Assembly (NCBI GenBank): GCA_040220855.1 | Contig: JAVJVZ010000067.1 | Span: 1-64,000 of the forward strand | DNA from: JACKNG01 sp040220855 | GTDB lineage: Bacteria; Pseudomonadota; Gammaproteobacteria; Ga0077536 | Direction: 5' to 3' | Length of the DNA stretch: 64,000 bases | Shown: positions 27,840 through 36,084 of the stretch, piece after piece | Layout: the number at the start of each line of letters is the position of its first letter | Numbering within the stretch: position 1 is the stretch's first letter | Notes under the pieces: generated by a model | What the model was told of the DNA's origin: nothing | The model's input: only the letters and a program-made list of their open reading frames with translations | Databases searched by the model: none | Program-made: the position numbers and the translations under genes

Positions 27840-29074
27840 AGCACGCCGAGCAGTTGAGTATCCTGAAGGAACTGATCCACCAGATCGACACCAAGACCAC
27901 CTGCGACGCCGGCAAGGTCGTCGTCAACCCGACCTCCTCGTATACAGACGAGGTCCTCGCCGAGCGCGAATGGAAGGTGTTCTTCGAGGAGCACCCGCAG
28001 ATAATCGGGATGTCCTCCGAGCTGCCGACGCCCGGCAGCTACATCACCAACAACGATCTCGGTACGCCGATTCTCGCCACGCGCGACAAGCAGGGGCGTT
28101 TCCGGGCCTTCGTCAACGCCTGCCGCCATCGCGGCGCGCAGCTGACCGCCGAATCGCGCGGCGAGGCACACCGCTTCACCTGCCCGTTTCATGCCTGGAC
28201 CTATGCCCCGGACGGCCGCCTGATGGGTATCCGCCACGGCGAGATGTTCGGCAACATCGACAAGCGCTGTCATGGTCTCATCGAACTGCCCGCGCAGGAG
28301 AAGTACGGGCTGCTGGCCATCCACCCGCAAGCTGACGGGGCCGTCGACATCGACACACTGCTCGGGGAGGAGCTCGCGGCGGAACTCGCCAACTGGGAGT
28401 TCGACAAGACCGAGTTCGTCGGCGAATCGGTGATCGACAAGCAGCTCAACTGGAAGCTCGCCAACGACACCTTCGGCGAGAACTACCATTTCAGCACGCT
28501 GCACAGCCAGACGCTCGCGAATCTTGCGCACAGCGATTACGCCACCTACCGCGAATACGGTCGCAACCACCGCATCTGCACGGCGAGTCGTTACCTCGAC
28601 GTCATGCGTACGCTGCCGGAATCGGAGTGGAACTTCTCGTTCGCATCGCTCGCCGCCTACTACCTGTTTCCCAACGTGCAGCTGGTGTTCGTCGGCGGCA
28701 TGGTCGTGATGGTGCGCATCTATCCCGATCGCAACGACGTCGCGCATTCGATCAGCCGCGTGACGCATTTCATGATGCCGCACGTGAAAGCACAGCTGCC
28801 ACCGCCCGAGCGCGTGACCGCGGTCAAGGCCGACAACGTCTACAGCGCCGATACCTCGGCGCGCATGGAATTCGACGTCTCCGCGACCATCGAACTGCTC
28901 GTCAGCACCGTCGAGCACGAGGACTACCTGATGTCGGAGAAGGCGCAGGTGACCGCGTCGGGCGGCAAGCTCGATTATTTCCTGTTCGGGCGCAACGAGC
29001 CGGCCCTGCATCACTTCCACAACAACTACCGCGCTGCGCTCGGCGAGCCGCCGCTGCAGGAGTACCACGCCTAG
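27836..29074 (+). CDS. Rieske aromatic-ring-hydroxylating oxygenase, alpha subunit type
   Basis: This 412-residue protein has an N-terminal Rieske [2Fe-2S] domain with CxH in NACRHRGAQL (residues ~95) and CxxH in CPFHAWTY (~115). The catalytic domain has a mononuclear iron site suggested by NDTFGENYHFSTLH. These features match the alpha subunit of ring-hydroxylating oxygenases. No small beta subunit or reductase is adjacent; the SnoaL/NTF2-like gene at 29230-29625 is on the opposite strand and is not a proven beta subunit. The GTG start overlaps the TetR stop and is preceded by AGGGGAGAG. Expression is probably under that TetR regulator. Confidence 0.9.
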   Translation: MKHAEQLSILKELIHQIDTKTTCDAGKVVVNPTSSYTDEVLAEREWKVFFEEHPQIIGMSSELPTPGSYITNNDLGTPILATRDKQGRFRAFVNACRHRGAQLTAESRGEAHRFTCPFHAWTYAPDGRLMGIRHGEMFGNIDKRCHGLIELPAQEKYGLLAIHPQADGAVDIDTLLGEELAAELANWEFDKTEFVGESVIDKQLNWKLANDTFGENYHFSTLHSQTLANLAHSDYATYREYGRNHRICTASRYLDVMRTLPESEWNFSFASLAAYYLFPNVQLVFVGGMVVMVRIYPDRNDVAHSISRVTHFMMPHVKAQLPPPERVTAVKADNVYSADTSARMEFDVSATIELLVSTVEHEDYLMSEKAQVTASGGKLDYFLFGRNEPALHHFHNNYRAALGEPPLQEYHA

Positions 29075-29229
29075 CCGGCAGCGTCGCCGCCGGGTGGCCC
29101 GCGCGCACTGCTGCACGGGCCGCACCTCGCGCGGCGCAGACGTCATGCGAGGCGTGCCGGCCGGCGACGCGATGGCGCTCGGATGTTCTCTGCCCTGAGC
29201 ACGCGGGAGGGCGCGCCGCCAGGGCCGCT

Positions 29230-29625
29230 TCAGTTCGACGCGAACGCAGCGACCGCAATGGCCGTGTTCATGAAGTCGCGAAAGCGCGTCCACTTGCCGT
29301 CGGCGAGCGTGATGACGTGGACGAAGTCGGAATCGATGGTGCGCCCGGTGGCGATGGCATCGAGATTGAGGTGTCCGGTGACCACGACCTTGTCGACGTC
29401 GGCGAGGAACTCGTCGGGCGTGAACTCATTGATGCGCACGGAGGACAGCACGGTCTCGAAGAACTCGCGTGCCTGCTGCCTGCCCTGGTAGGTGCCGGCA
29501 TAGGGGATCACGCGCGGGCCGTAGAACTCGATCACGATATGCTCGTCGAGGTGCGCGAGTATCGCCGGGATATCGCCGGCTCCGAACGCAGTGAAGATGG
29601 CCTGGGTGGTTTCGATATTGGTCAT
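29230..29625 (-). CDS. SnoaL/NTF2-like protein
   Basis: This 131-residue protein has the NTF2-like cone fold pattern of the SnoaL-like family: an N-terminal helix (TTQAIFTAFGAGDIPAILAHL), then strands with HIVIEFYGP and a C-terminal W-containing strand. Members include ketosteroid isomerase-like enzymes and many of unknown role. I chose the ATG at 29625 because its frame upstream runs into the 141-bp repeat and is not protein-like there. It ends near the convergent Rieske oxygenase gene, so a related metabolic role is possible but unproven. Confidence 0.8.
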   Translation of the reverse strand: MTNIETTQAIFTAFGAGDIPAILAHLDEHIVIEFYGPRVIPYAGTYQGRQQAREFFETVLSSVRINEFTPDEFLADVDKVVVTGHLNLDAIATGRTIDSDFVHVITLADGKWTRFRDFMNTAIAVAAFASN

Positions 29626-29641
29626 GGTGGGCACTCCCTGA

Positions 29642-29782
29642 CAGGCTGGTGAAAAACGACTGCGGGCACGGTCTGCGGCGTTGCGCACTCGCCTGCGGTC
29701 CTCATTGATCCACATGAACTCCGGTCCTCGGCTCGCACGCGCCTCGCAGCCCGCACGCCGCGCGACGCTTTTCACCAGCCTG
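29642..29782. repeat. 141-bp MITE-like repeat, copy 1
   Basis: The element begins CAGGCTGGTGAAAAACG and ends CGCTTTTCACCAGCCTG, so it has terminal inverted repeats of about 15 bp. A second copy of identical length lies at 32412-32552, and I count about 11 mismatches between them. There is no coding capacity. Its right end touches the stop codon of the P450 gene (29783-29785), and its left end lies 16 bases before the SnoaL-like start. It looks like a miniature non-autonomous transposable element. Confidence 0.75.
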
Positions 29783-31015
29783 CTAACGCGCGCGGGGTGT
29801 GAACACCACGTGCAAGGTGTCGAAGCCGCAGGTCAGCAGGCTGGCCTGCTGCCGGCGGGAAGGTGTCGGCCCGGGCTCGACCATGCAGTAGCGGTCGAGC
29901 ACGGCGTTCAGCATGGCGCGGGCTTCGAGGCGGGCGAGGGCGAAGCCGAGGCAATGATGCAAGCCATAGCCGAAGCTGAGCTGCTGGCGCAGGTTGGGAC
30001 GTTCCATGTCGAAGCGCTGCGGGTCGGGGAATACGTTCGCATCGTGGTTGGCGGCGCCGAAGAACAGCGCCACCCAGTCGCCGGCGGCGATGCGCGCGGT
30101 GCCGATGGTGACGTCGCGCGTCGCAATGCGGAAGAGCCGCTGCGGTGGCCCCCCGTGGCGCAGGGCCTCGTCGATGAACCGCTCGAGGCGCGCGCGGTCT
30201 GCGGCGAGATGCTCGAACATGCCCGGTAGCGTAGCGAGGTAATGCAGCAGGTTGGCGAGGAGGAAGGTGGTGGTCTCGGCGCCGGCCACGATCAGCGTCA
30301 CGCAGAAACGCACCACTTCGTCTTCGCTGAGGCGCTCGCCGTCCTGCTCGGCATCGAGCAGCGCCCGCAGCAGGCCATCGCCGGCGCCGGCACCCGCGCG
30401 GCGTGCGGCTGTCGCGCTGGCGACCTGTGCGGCGAAGTACTCGAACAGTTCACGATTGCTCGCTTCGCGCGCGGCCGGCGCGAGATCGGCGGACAGCATG
30501 AAAGCCGTGGCCCAGCGCCGGCAGCGCTCGGCATCGCCATCGGGCAGCCCGAACAGGCGCAGCATGGCACGCGCGGGAATCATCGAGGTGAGCGCGCCGA
30601 CCGCTTCGCACTCGCCGGCGGGTAGGGCGGCGAGCATGTCTTCGACGACGTCGCGCAGCCACGCCTCGAGCGCGAGGATACGCTTGCGCGAGAAGGCGAG
30701 CGCGACCAGGCCGCGCAGACGATCGTGCTCGGGGTTGTCGTGGTTGACCAGCATCAGGGTCGGCGCGGACGAGTTCTCCTGCAGCGGATCGCGCGAGGAG
30801 AAGGTCTCGTGGTCACGCGCGGCGGCGACGACTTCGGCGTACTTCATCAACACCCACGCGGTCACCGGGTCATCGGCCTCGGGCACGGTGCCCGGCGGGT
30901 AATCCCGGTAGCCCCACGCCGGCGTGGCCGGGCGCAGGCGATCGTAGAGCGGGTAGGGGTTGGCTATCGTCGCGGGCTGTGGGAGCGCCGCGACGAGATC
31001 GGCGGTGGAGGGCAT
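29783..31015 (-). CDS. Cytochrome P450 monooxygenase
   Basis: This 410-residue soluble P450 has an I-helix AGAETTTFLLAN, a K-helix ExxR in DEALRHGGPPQRLFRI, and the heme loop FGYGLHHCLGFALAR with Cys-355 as thiolate ligand. It belongs to a different subfamily from the P450 at 3860. The start at 31015 gives the normal length. It is divergent from a MarR-type regulator with an AT-rich palindrome between them. The stop codon directly borders a MITE-like repeat. Electron-transfer partners are not encoded nearby. The substrate is unknown. Confidence 0.93.
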   Translation of the reverse strand: MPSTADLVAALPQPATIANPYPLYDRLRPATPAWGYRDYPPGTVPEADDPVTAWVLMKYAEVVAAARDHETFSSRDPLQENSSAPTLMLVNHDNPEHDRLRGLVALAFSRKRILALEAWLRDVVEDMLAALPAGECEAVGALTSMIPARAMLRLFGLPDGDAERCRRWATAFMLSADLAPAAREASNRELFEYFAAQVASATAARRAGAGAGDGLLRALLDAEQDGERLSEDEVVRFCVTLIVAGAETTTFLLANLLHYLATLPGMFEHLAADRARLERFIDEALRHGGPPQRLFRIATRDVTIGTARIAAGDWVALFFGAANHDANVFPDPQRFDMERPNLRQQLSFGYGLHHCLGFALARLEARAMLNAVLDRYCMVEPGPTPSRRQQASLLTCGFDTLHVVFTPRAR

Positions 31016-31063
31016 ATGCTGGAGCTCGATTTCTCGAATGAACGATCAATAATATAAATAATT

Positions 31064-31079
31064 AACTATGTAAATAGTT
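31064..31079. promoter_or_regulatory. Inverted repeat AACTAT-N4-ATAGTT, likely MarR operator
   Basis: A perfect 6-bp inverted repeat sits in an AT-rich island (31041-31080) between the divergent P450 and MarR genes. Geometry and position fit a MarR-family operator controlling both directions. Confidence 0.55.
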
Positions 31080-31145
31080 TTCGCGTGGCCGGGCCCGGCG
31101 CGTGCGGGTACACTGCGGGGACTGTCCTCTCCGGCTGTTGCGCGC

Positions 31146-31643
31146 GTGTCCGATCCCGCTTTCCCCGCCCCCGCCGATGCCGCCCGCTTGTTCCTCGAGC
31201 TCTATTACCCGATTCACTACCGGGCCGGCATCGGTGTCGAGGACGCCCTGCGCGGCGGGGAGCTGGGACGTCACCAGGTCGCGATCCTTTGGTTGATCCA
31301 CGCCGCCGGTGACGACGGCCGCGCGATGCACCGCAAGGCCATCGAGCGTTCGTTGCGGACCTGGTTCGAGATTTCCGGGGCGGCCGTCACGAAGGCGATT
31401 CGCGGCATGGCCGCGCCCCCGCTGAAGCTGGTCCGACTGGAGGAGGATCCGCGCTCGGGGCGCGAGAAGATCGTGCGTCTCACGCCGCGTGGCGAAATCC
31501 ATATCGAGGCGATGATCGCGCGCGGAACCGCTTACGTGCAGCGCATCATCGATCACATGAGCGACGCCGAGATCGTCAACGGTCTCGCCTTCTTTCGCCG
31601 CATCGAAGCCATCGTCGATGGCTTCGAATCGGGCACCTCGTAA
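31146..31643 (+). CDS. MarR-like winged-helix regulator
   Basis: This 165-residue protein has a winged helix-turn-helix pattern: GRHQVAILWLIHAAG, a recognition region RTWFEISGAAVTKAIRGMA, and a wing with EDPRSGREKIVRLTPRG. It matches the MarR family in length and arrangement. The start is a GTG at 31146; no ATG fits. It is divergent from the P450 gene and flanks a palindrome that both may use. It probably represses the P450 gene until an aromatic or lipophilic ligand appears. Confidence 0.75.
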   Translation: MSDPAFPAPADAARLFLELYYPIHYRAGIGVEDALRGGELGRHQVAILWLIHAAGDDGRAMHRKAIERSLRTWFEISGAAVTKAIRGMAAPPLKLVRLEEDPRSGREKIVRLTPRGEIHIEAMIARGTAYVQRIIDHMSDAEIVNGLAFFRRIEAIVDGFESGTS

Positions 31644-31825
31644 CGACGGACAGCGGCGCGCGACGCGCCCGCACGCGGCACGCTGCGCCGCGGTCGTGGA
31701 CGCGACCGCGCGCAGCGGCGCAGTGGCGTTCACCGTCGCCACCACGAGCCATCTGTGTCGAGCGCCGCACGCCACTCGCGGCCATGTGTTGAGCGCCACC
31801 GCCATCGTTGCGCACACTGGACGCC

Positions 31826-32338
31826 ATGGCGGAACCTCAACTGCGCGAGATCGGGCGTGGGCGCAGCGAGCCCGACGGCCTCGTGCGTCGCTGGTTTCAT
31901 GCACGGACGATGGACCTGTTCGCCTGGCTCGATCGGCGCGGCAGGGTCGTGAGATTCCAGCTCACCTGCACGATCGGGGCCAACGAGCGCACGGTCGCTT
32001 GGGCCGTGGACGAGGGACTCCGACACTTTGCGGTCGACGATAGTGTCGCCGCCGGCCGTCACCCCGGCTCGCCATTGCTCGTCGCCGGCGAAATGCTGGA
32101 TCTCGCGGCGCTGCGGCAGGACTTCCTCGCCGCAGCCGGTCACATCGAGCCGGGCATTCGCGAACAGGTGGTGGCATGCCTTCGTGGCGACCATGACGCG
32201 GATGGCGCCGCGAGCTCGGTTGTGGATGGTCCGCTCCCGCCCCGGGCGGGGGCGGGGCGCGCCCTGGCCGGCATCCTTCTCGCCTTCGCTGCGCTCGCGG
32301 TAATCCTCGTGCTCCTGGCTCAGCGCACGCCGGGGTAG
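31826..32338 (+). CDS. Unknown protein with C-terminal membrane anchor
   Basis: I do not recognise this 170-residue protein. It has a soluble N-terminal part of about 140 residues with mixed strands and helices, then one hydrophobic helix (ALAGILLAFAALAVILVLLA) and a 5-residue tail. It has no signal peptide, so it resembles a tail-anchored membrane protein facing the cytoplasm. I used the ATG at 31826, which begins MAEPQLREIG; the ribosome site is poor. It lies between the MarR gene and the second 141-bp repeat. Confidence 0.5.
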   Translation: MAEPQLREIGRGRSEPDGLVRRWFHARTMDLFAWLDRRGRVVRFQLTCTIGANERTVAWAVDEGLRHFAVDDSVAAGRHPGSPLLVAGEMLDLAALRQDFLAAAGHIEPGIREQVVACLRGDHDADGAASSVVDGPLPPRAGAGRALAGILLAFAALAVILVLLAQRTPG

Positions 32339-32668
32339 GCGGGATGGGCTGAACGGGCGCGAGATTTGCCAGGTGGGCGCCGGGTCCTGCGGTCGCCAGC
32401 CGCCGCGTTGGCAGGCTGGCGAAAAACGACTGCGGGCACGGTCTGCGGCGTTGCGCACGCGCCTGCGGTCCTCATTTATCCGCATAGACGCCGGTCCTCG
32501 GCTCGCACGCGCCTTGCAGCCCGCACGCCTCGCGACGTTTTTGACCAGCCTGTCAGGACCCACGGTGGCGCCCTGAAGCCGCGCGCCGGCCGTCTGGCAG
32601 TGGCCTTGCCCCGGCGCTTGGTGCTTCAATACGCACGCGTTCCCCTGTCCGGCCCGGCGTCACCCCGC
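32339..32668. other. Intergenic region holding a MITE-like repeat
   Basis: The main content is the 141-bp repeat at 32412-32552. The remaining ~115 bases before 32669 should carry the promoter of the two-component operon; I see no confident -35/-10 pair. Confidence 0.5.
32412..32552. repeat. 141-bp MITE-like repeat, copy 2
   Basis: It begins CAGGCTGGCGAAAAACG and ends CGTTTTTGACCAGCCTG, the same length and about 92% identical by eye to the copy at 29642-29782. It lies in the intergenic region upstream of the response regulator at 32669. No clear target-site duplication flanks either copy. Confidence 0.75.
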
Positions 32669-33349
32669 ATGAAATGCCTCGTCATCGAAGACGACTGCTC
32701 CACTGCCGAGTACATCTGTAACGGCCTGCGCGAGGCCGGGCACGCGGTGCAGCTGTGCCAGTCGGGGCTCGAGGGGCAGTCCTGCGCGGTCGGCGAGGAC
32801 TGGGACGTCGTCATCCTCGATCGCATGTTGCCCGGCGGCATCGACGGCCTGTCCATCGTCGAACGCATGCGTGAGCTCGACAAGGCGACCCCGGTGGTCG
32901 TGGTCAGCGCGCTCACCGCCATCGACGAGCGCGTACGCGGACTGCGCGCAGGTGGTGACGACTACCTCTCCAAGCCGTTCGCCTTCTCCGAGCTGATGGC
33001 ACGCATCGAGGCCCTGGCACGGCGTGCCGCGCGCCAGCCGGAGCACCGCTGGCTGCGCGTGGCGGACCTCGTGTTCGATCTGCAGGCCCGCCGCGTCACG
33101 CGCAGCGGCAGCGAGATACCGCTGCAGCCGCGCGAGCTGCGCCTGCTCGAGTACCTGATGCGCCACGAAGGCCAGCTGGTCACCCGTTCGATGCTGCTCG
33201 AGGGCGTGTGGGACTGCCACTTCGAGCCGCAGACGAACGTGGTCAACATGCAGATCAGCCGCCTGCGCAGCAAGCTCGACCGCGGCCATGCGCCGCCTCT
33301 CATCCACACCGTACGCGGCGCGGGTTACCGCTTCGGCCCCGATGCCTAG
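32669..33349 (+). CDS. OmpR-family response regulator
   Basis: This 226-residue response regulator has a receiver domain (acidic pair in VIEDDCST, phospho-Asp in DVVILDRMLPGG, Lys in YLSKPFAF) and a C-terminal winged helix with LQPRELRLLEYLMRHEG and the trans-activation end HTVRGAGYRF. The ATG at 32669 opens directly with MKCLVIEDD. It overlaps the kinase gene by 8 bases, so the two form an operon. Confidence 0.93.
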   Translation: MKCLVIEDDCSTAEYICNGLREAGHAVQLCQSGLEGQSCAVGEDWDVVILDRMLPGGIDGLSIVERMRELDKATPVVVVSALTAIDERVRGLRAGGDDYLSKPFAFSELMARIEALARRAARQPEHRWLRVADLVFDLQARRVTRSGSEIPLQPRELRLLEYLMRHEGQLVTRSMLLEGVWDCHFEPQTNVVNMQISRLRSKLDRGHAPPLIHTVRGAGYRFGPDA

Positions 33350-34853
33350 GCTGCGCATCTCCATCGCGGCGCGCCTCGCGGCAAGCTACGGCGTGCTCGT
33401 GATGATCGCGGTGTCGACGTTGTCCGGGGTGTTCTACGCGGCTACCGTGGGCGTGCTCGAACGCGGCATCGATCGCAAGATCGCGGCAATCTCCGCGCAG
33501 CTGGTGGCCTCGTTCGACACGCAACGCCTCGACGAGCTGGTCACGGCGCTGACCGACGAGCTCGGCGACGGTGCCGACAGCGACACCGAGATCCTGCTGC
33601 TGCTGGGGCCGGACGGGCGCGTGCTCGCCGGCAACCTGGAGAAATGGAAGCGCTTCGACGTGCCGCACGGTACGCTCGACACCGCGAGCGCGAAACGGCG
33701 TGGGCAGCGCATCATGGTGCGCTACATCATGAGCGACCTCGGCGATGGCATCCGCCTCGTGGTCGGCCGCGACATGCAGGAGCAGCAGGCAATCCGCGAG
33801 CTGGTGCGGCGCGCCATCGCGGTCGGCGCGGTGGTGGCCCTCGCGCTGGTTTTCGGGGGCGCGATCTTCTTCCGCGCCCAGCTCGAGCGACGCATCGGCG
33901 AGATTCGCCGCACCGCGCACGAGATCGAGAGCGGTGACCTCAGCCGTCGCATGCCGGTGCCGGGCGACGACGAGTTCGGGCGCCTTGCCGAGGACATCAA
34001 CCACATGCTCGACCGCATCGAGCAGCTGATGAACGGCGTGCGGCACGTTTCGAACTCCATCGCCCATGACCTGCGTACGCCGCTCACCCGCATCCGCAGC
34101 CAGCTCGACGATGCCCTGCGCCATGCGCACGACGCGGCCGCGCTGCGCGATGCGATCGCGACGGCCACCACCGGCATCGACGATCTCATCGCGTTGTTCA
34201 ACAAGCTGCTGCAGATTGCCGAGACGGAGTCCGGCGTACGCGCGCGCAACTTCGCCGCGGTTGACCTCGATGCCATCGCCGAGGACATGGTCGAACTTTA
34301 CGATGCGAGCGCCGAAGAGCAGGGGGTGACGCTCGCCCTGACACGGCGCGACGGCCAGCCGACCCAGGGTGACCACGATCTCCTCGCCAGCGCGCTCGCC
34401 AGCCTGCTCGACAACTCGATCAAGTACGCCGGGCGCGGTGCGCGCATCGAGGTCGGCGTCGAGGCCGACGCGGACAGCGTCAGCGTGGTCGTGCGCGACG
34501 ATGGCCCCGGCATCCCGTTGGCTGAGATCGATCGCGTGACGGAGCGCTTCTACCGCGTCGACCGCAGTCGCAGCCTGCCGGGGAACGGTCTCGGGCTCGC
34601 CATCGTCGCGGCCATCGCGACCTTCCATGATGGGCGGCTGGAGCTGTCCGACGCGGCGCCGGGGCTGCTGGCCCGGCTGGTCGTGCCGCGCCGCGAGGCG
34701 GCCGCTTCACGCGCACCGGCGACCGGCAGCGCGCACGCTCCACGGGCCGGCTGGCGGCCCGCGGAGCAGCCCCGGCCGACTCAGCCCGCGGCGCCCGGCG
34801 GCGCGAATTCCACCGGGCATGGCGCACCTACGCTCTCCAGGCCGGTCGCGTAG
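33342..34853 (+). CDS. Membrane sensor histidine kinase (partner of the OmpR-type regulator)
   Basis: This 503-residue kinase has a first helix (LAASYGVLVMIAVSTLSGVFYA), a periplasmic loop of about 120 residues, a second helix (AIAVGAVVALALVFGGAIFF), a HAMP domain with GDLSRRMPVPGDDEFGRLA, a HisKA with NSIAHDLRTPLTRI, and a HATPase (LLDNSIKYA, DDGPGIP, GNGLGLAIV). The Pro/Ala-rich C-terminal 60 residues are unusual. It overlaps the response regulator by 8 bases. Its 3' end overlaps the convergent CMD-family gene by 73 bases, so that tail is coding on both strands if both ends are real. Confidence 0.92.
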   Translation: MPRLRISIAARLAASYGVLVMIAVSTLSGVFYAATVGVLERGIDRKIAAISAQLVASFDTQRLDELVTALTDELGDGADSDTEILLLLGPDGRVLAGNLEKWKRFDVPHGTLDTASAKRRGQRIMVRYIMSDLGDGIRLVVGRDMQEQQAIRELVRRAIAVGAVVALALVFGGAIFFRAQLERRIGEIRRTAHEIESGDLSRRMPVPGDDEFGRLAEDINHMLDRIEQLMNGVRHVSNSIAHDLRTPLTRIRSQLDDALRHAHDAAALRDAIATATTGIDDLIALFNKLLQIAETESGVRARNFAAVDLDAIAEDMVELYDASAEEQGVTLALTRRDGQPTQGDHDLLASALASLLDNSIKYAGRGARIEVGVEADADSVSVVVRDDGPGIPLAEIDRVTERFYRVDRSRSLPGNGLGLAIVAAIATFHDGRLELSDAAPGLLARLVVPRREAAASRAPATGSAHAPRAGWRPAEQPRPTQPAAPGGANSTGHGAPTLSRPVA

Positions 34854-35353
34854 ACGAGCCGACCGTAGCCGGTGAAGATCGCGATGCGCCAGCCGAGCGC
34901 CATGATCTCGCGCTCGCTGAAGTGCTGCTTGAGCGCATCCATGAGCGCGTCGCCGATCGCAAGGTGGTTGCTGGACATCATGTCCGCGAACTCGAGCGCC
35001 ACTTTCTCGCGTGGCGTGAACAAGTCACTATCGCGGTAATGCGGCAGTGCCGCGAGCATCTCGCGGGTCAGGCCCTGATCCTTCGCCGAAGCATACAGTG
35101 CCGACATTCACAGGCTGCATTGGTTGTTGAGTGCCACCCGGTGACGCACGAGCTCGGTCAGCTTGACGCTGATGCCGTCGCCCTCGGCCATGATGTGGTC
35201 GTAATAGAAGCGCACGAAGTCGCGGTAGAGTTCCGGTGTCTGGGAAAAGACCTGGATCCATTCCGAGCCACCGAGCGCCTCGTCGCTCATGTGCATGGTC
35301 TGCTGGAGCTCGCTCGGCAGCTCTTCGTACGGGACTTTGCTGATGCGCAGCAT
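34781..35353 (-). CDS. Carboxymuconolactone decarboxylase-family protein with in-frame TGA (candidate selenoprotein)
   Basis: A frame from the ATG at 35353 (preceded by GGAGGAGG) runs 81 codons to a TGA at 35108-35110, then stays open in the same frame to 34781. Reading through gives a protein of about 190 residues, normal for the CMD/AhpD-like family, with no frame change. The local protein is LVRHRVALNNQCSL, TGA, MSALYASAKDQGL. The TGA takes the place of the second Cys of the redox CxxC motif, giving CxxU if read as selenocysteine. A hairpin with a GGC loop lies 21 bases after the TGA. CMD proteins are peroxidase-like or decarboxylase-like alpha-helical enzymes using CxxC. The alternative is a nonsense mutation of TGC or TGT to TGA, or a sequencing error. 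Confidence 0.7.
35075..35098 (-). other. SECIS-like hairpin after the in-frame TGA
   Basis: On the minus strand the RNA can pair CUG-(bulged U)-AU-(G.G)-CUUC around loop GGC with GAAG-(G.G)-AU-CAG. The loop's first G is nucleotide 21 after the UGA. Bacterial SECIS elements need a short stem and an apical loop with a G in its first two positions, 16-37 nucleotides after the UGA. All of these hold here, including a bulged U. It could also be chance pairing in coding sequence. Confidence 0.45.
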
Positions 35354-35579
35354 GTGGGGACCTCCTCCGGGTACGGGACCAGCCGACAATCTAGTCCCTT
35401 GCTGGCCCGCCCGGCAATGCATTCTGCCGGCTTCCCGCTGCCGGTCTGCCTGGGATGTAGCGCGCAGCCCGCTGGAGGCGGCGCGGCGAAGCGGCCCCTG
35501 CGCCGAGCGATCCGCGCGCGCCGCGCACCCTGCACTCGGCTATCCTCGGTGACGGGTTCATTACACGAGGAACATCGCC

Positions 35580-36050
35580 ATGGAAGCCCTGCCCTACCTG
35601 GAGCGCGTGAAGATCCAGAGCGAGATCCTGCTGCCGCTCTATCGCCTGCTGCGCGACGAGCTCGGCGAGGCCGATGCGGCACGCCTGCTGCGAGCCGCGG
35701 TGAAGGAGTATGCCGTCAACCTCGGCCACGCTGCGGCCGCCGCCGGCAGCGGGTCTTCCCTCGACAAGCTGCGTGCGCTGATGCCGGCGTTCACCGCGGG
35801 CGGCGCGCTCGAGGTCGAACCGCTCGCCGACGATGACAGCGAACTCAGCCTGAATGTACGCGGATGTCGTTATGCGGAGTTCTTCCACGAACTCGGCGAA
35901 CCGGCCTTCGGCGCCATGCTGACCTGCGAGATCGACCCGCCGATGACGACGGCCATTGGTGACGACCTCACCCTCGACCGCCGTCACACCATCATGGGTG
36001 GCGCGAGCCACTGCGACTTCCGCTGGAAGCTCGGCAGCGGCGCGGACTGA
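35580..36050 (+). CDS. L-2-amino-thiazoline-4-carboxylate hydrolase-family protein
   Basis: This 156-residue cytoplasmic protein matches the ATC hydrolase-like family in its C-terminal block: CEIDPPMTTAIGDDLTLDRR, then HTIMGGASHCDFRWK. The conserved Cys residues in TCEID and HCDF and the final CDFxW are characteristic. In Pseudomonas the founding enzyme helps convert thiazoline carboxylate to L-cysteine, but most family members have unknown substrates. The length is short but complete. The ATG at 35580 follows CACGAGGAA. It stands alone between convergent and divergent neighbours. Confidence 0.7.
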   Translation: MEALPYLERVKIQSEILLPLYRLLRDELGEADAARLLRAAVKEYAVNLGHAAAAAGSGSSLDKLRALMPAFTAGGALEVEPLADDDSELSLNVRGCRYAEFFHELGEPAFGAMLTCEIDPPMTTAIGDDLTLDRRHTIMGGASHCDFRWKLGSGAD

Positions 36051-36084
36051 GCGCGCGCCGGCCCCGGAACGGCAGGGGTGCGCC

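Noticed and set aside
29626..29775. N-terminal extension of the SnoaL-like protein
   Set aside because: The extra codons lie inside the 141-bp repeat and recur at 32412-32552, so they are repeat sequence and not protein.
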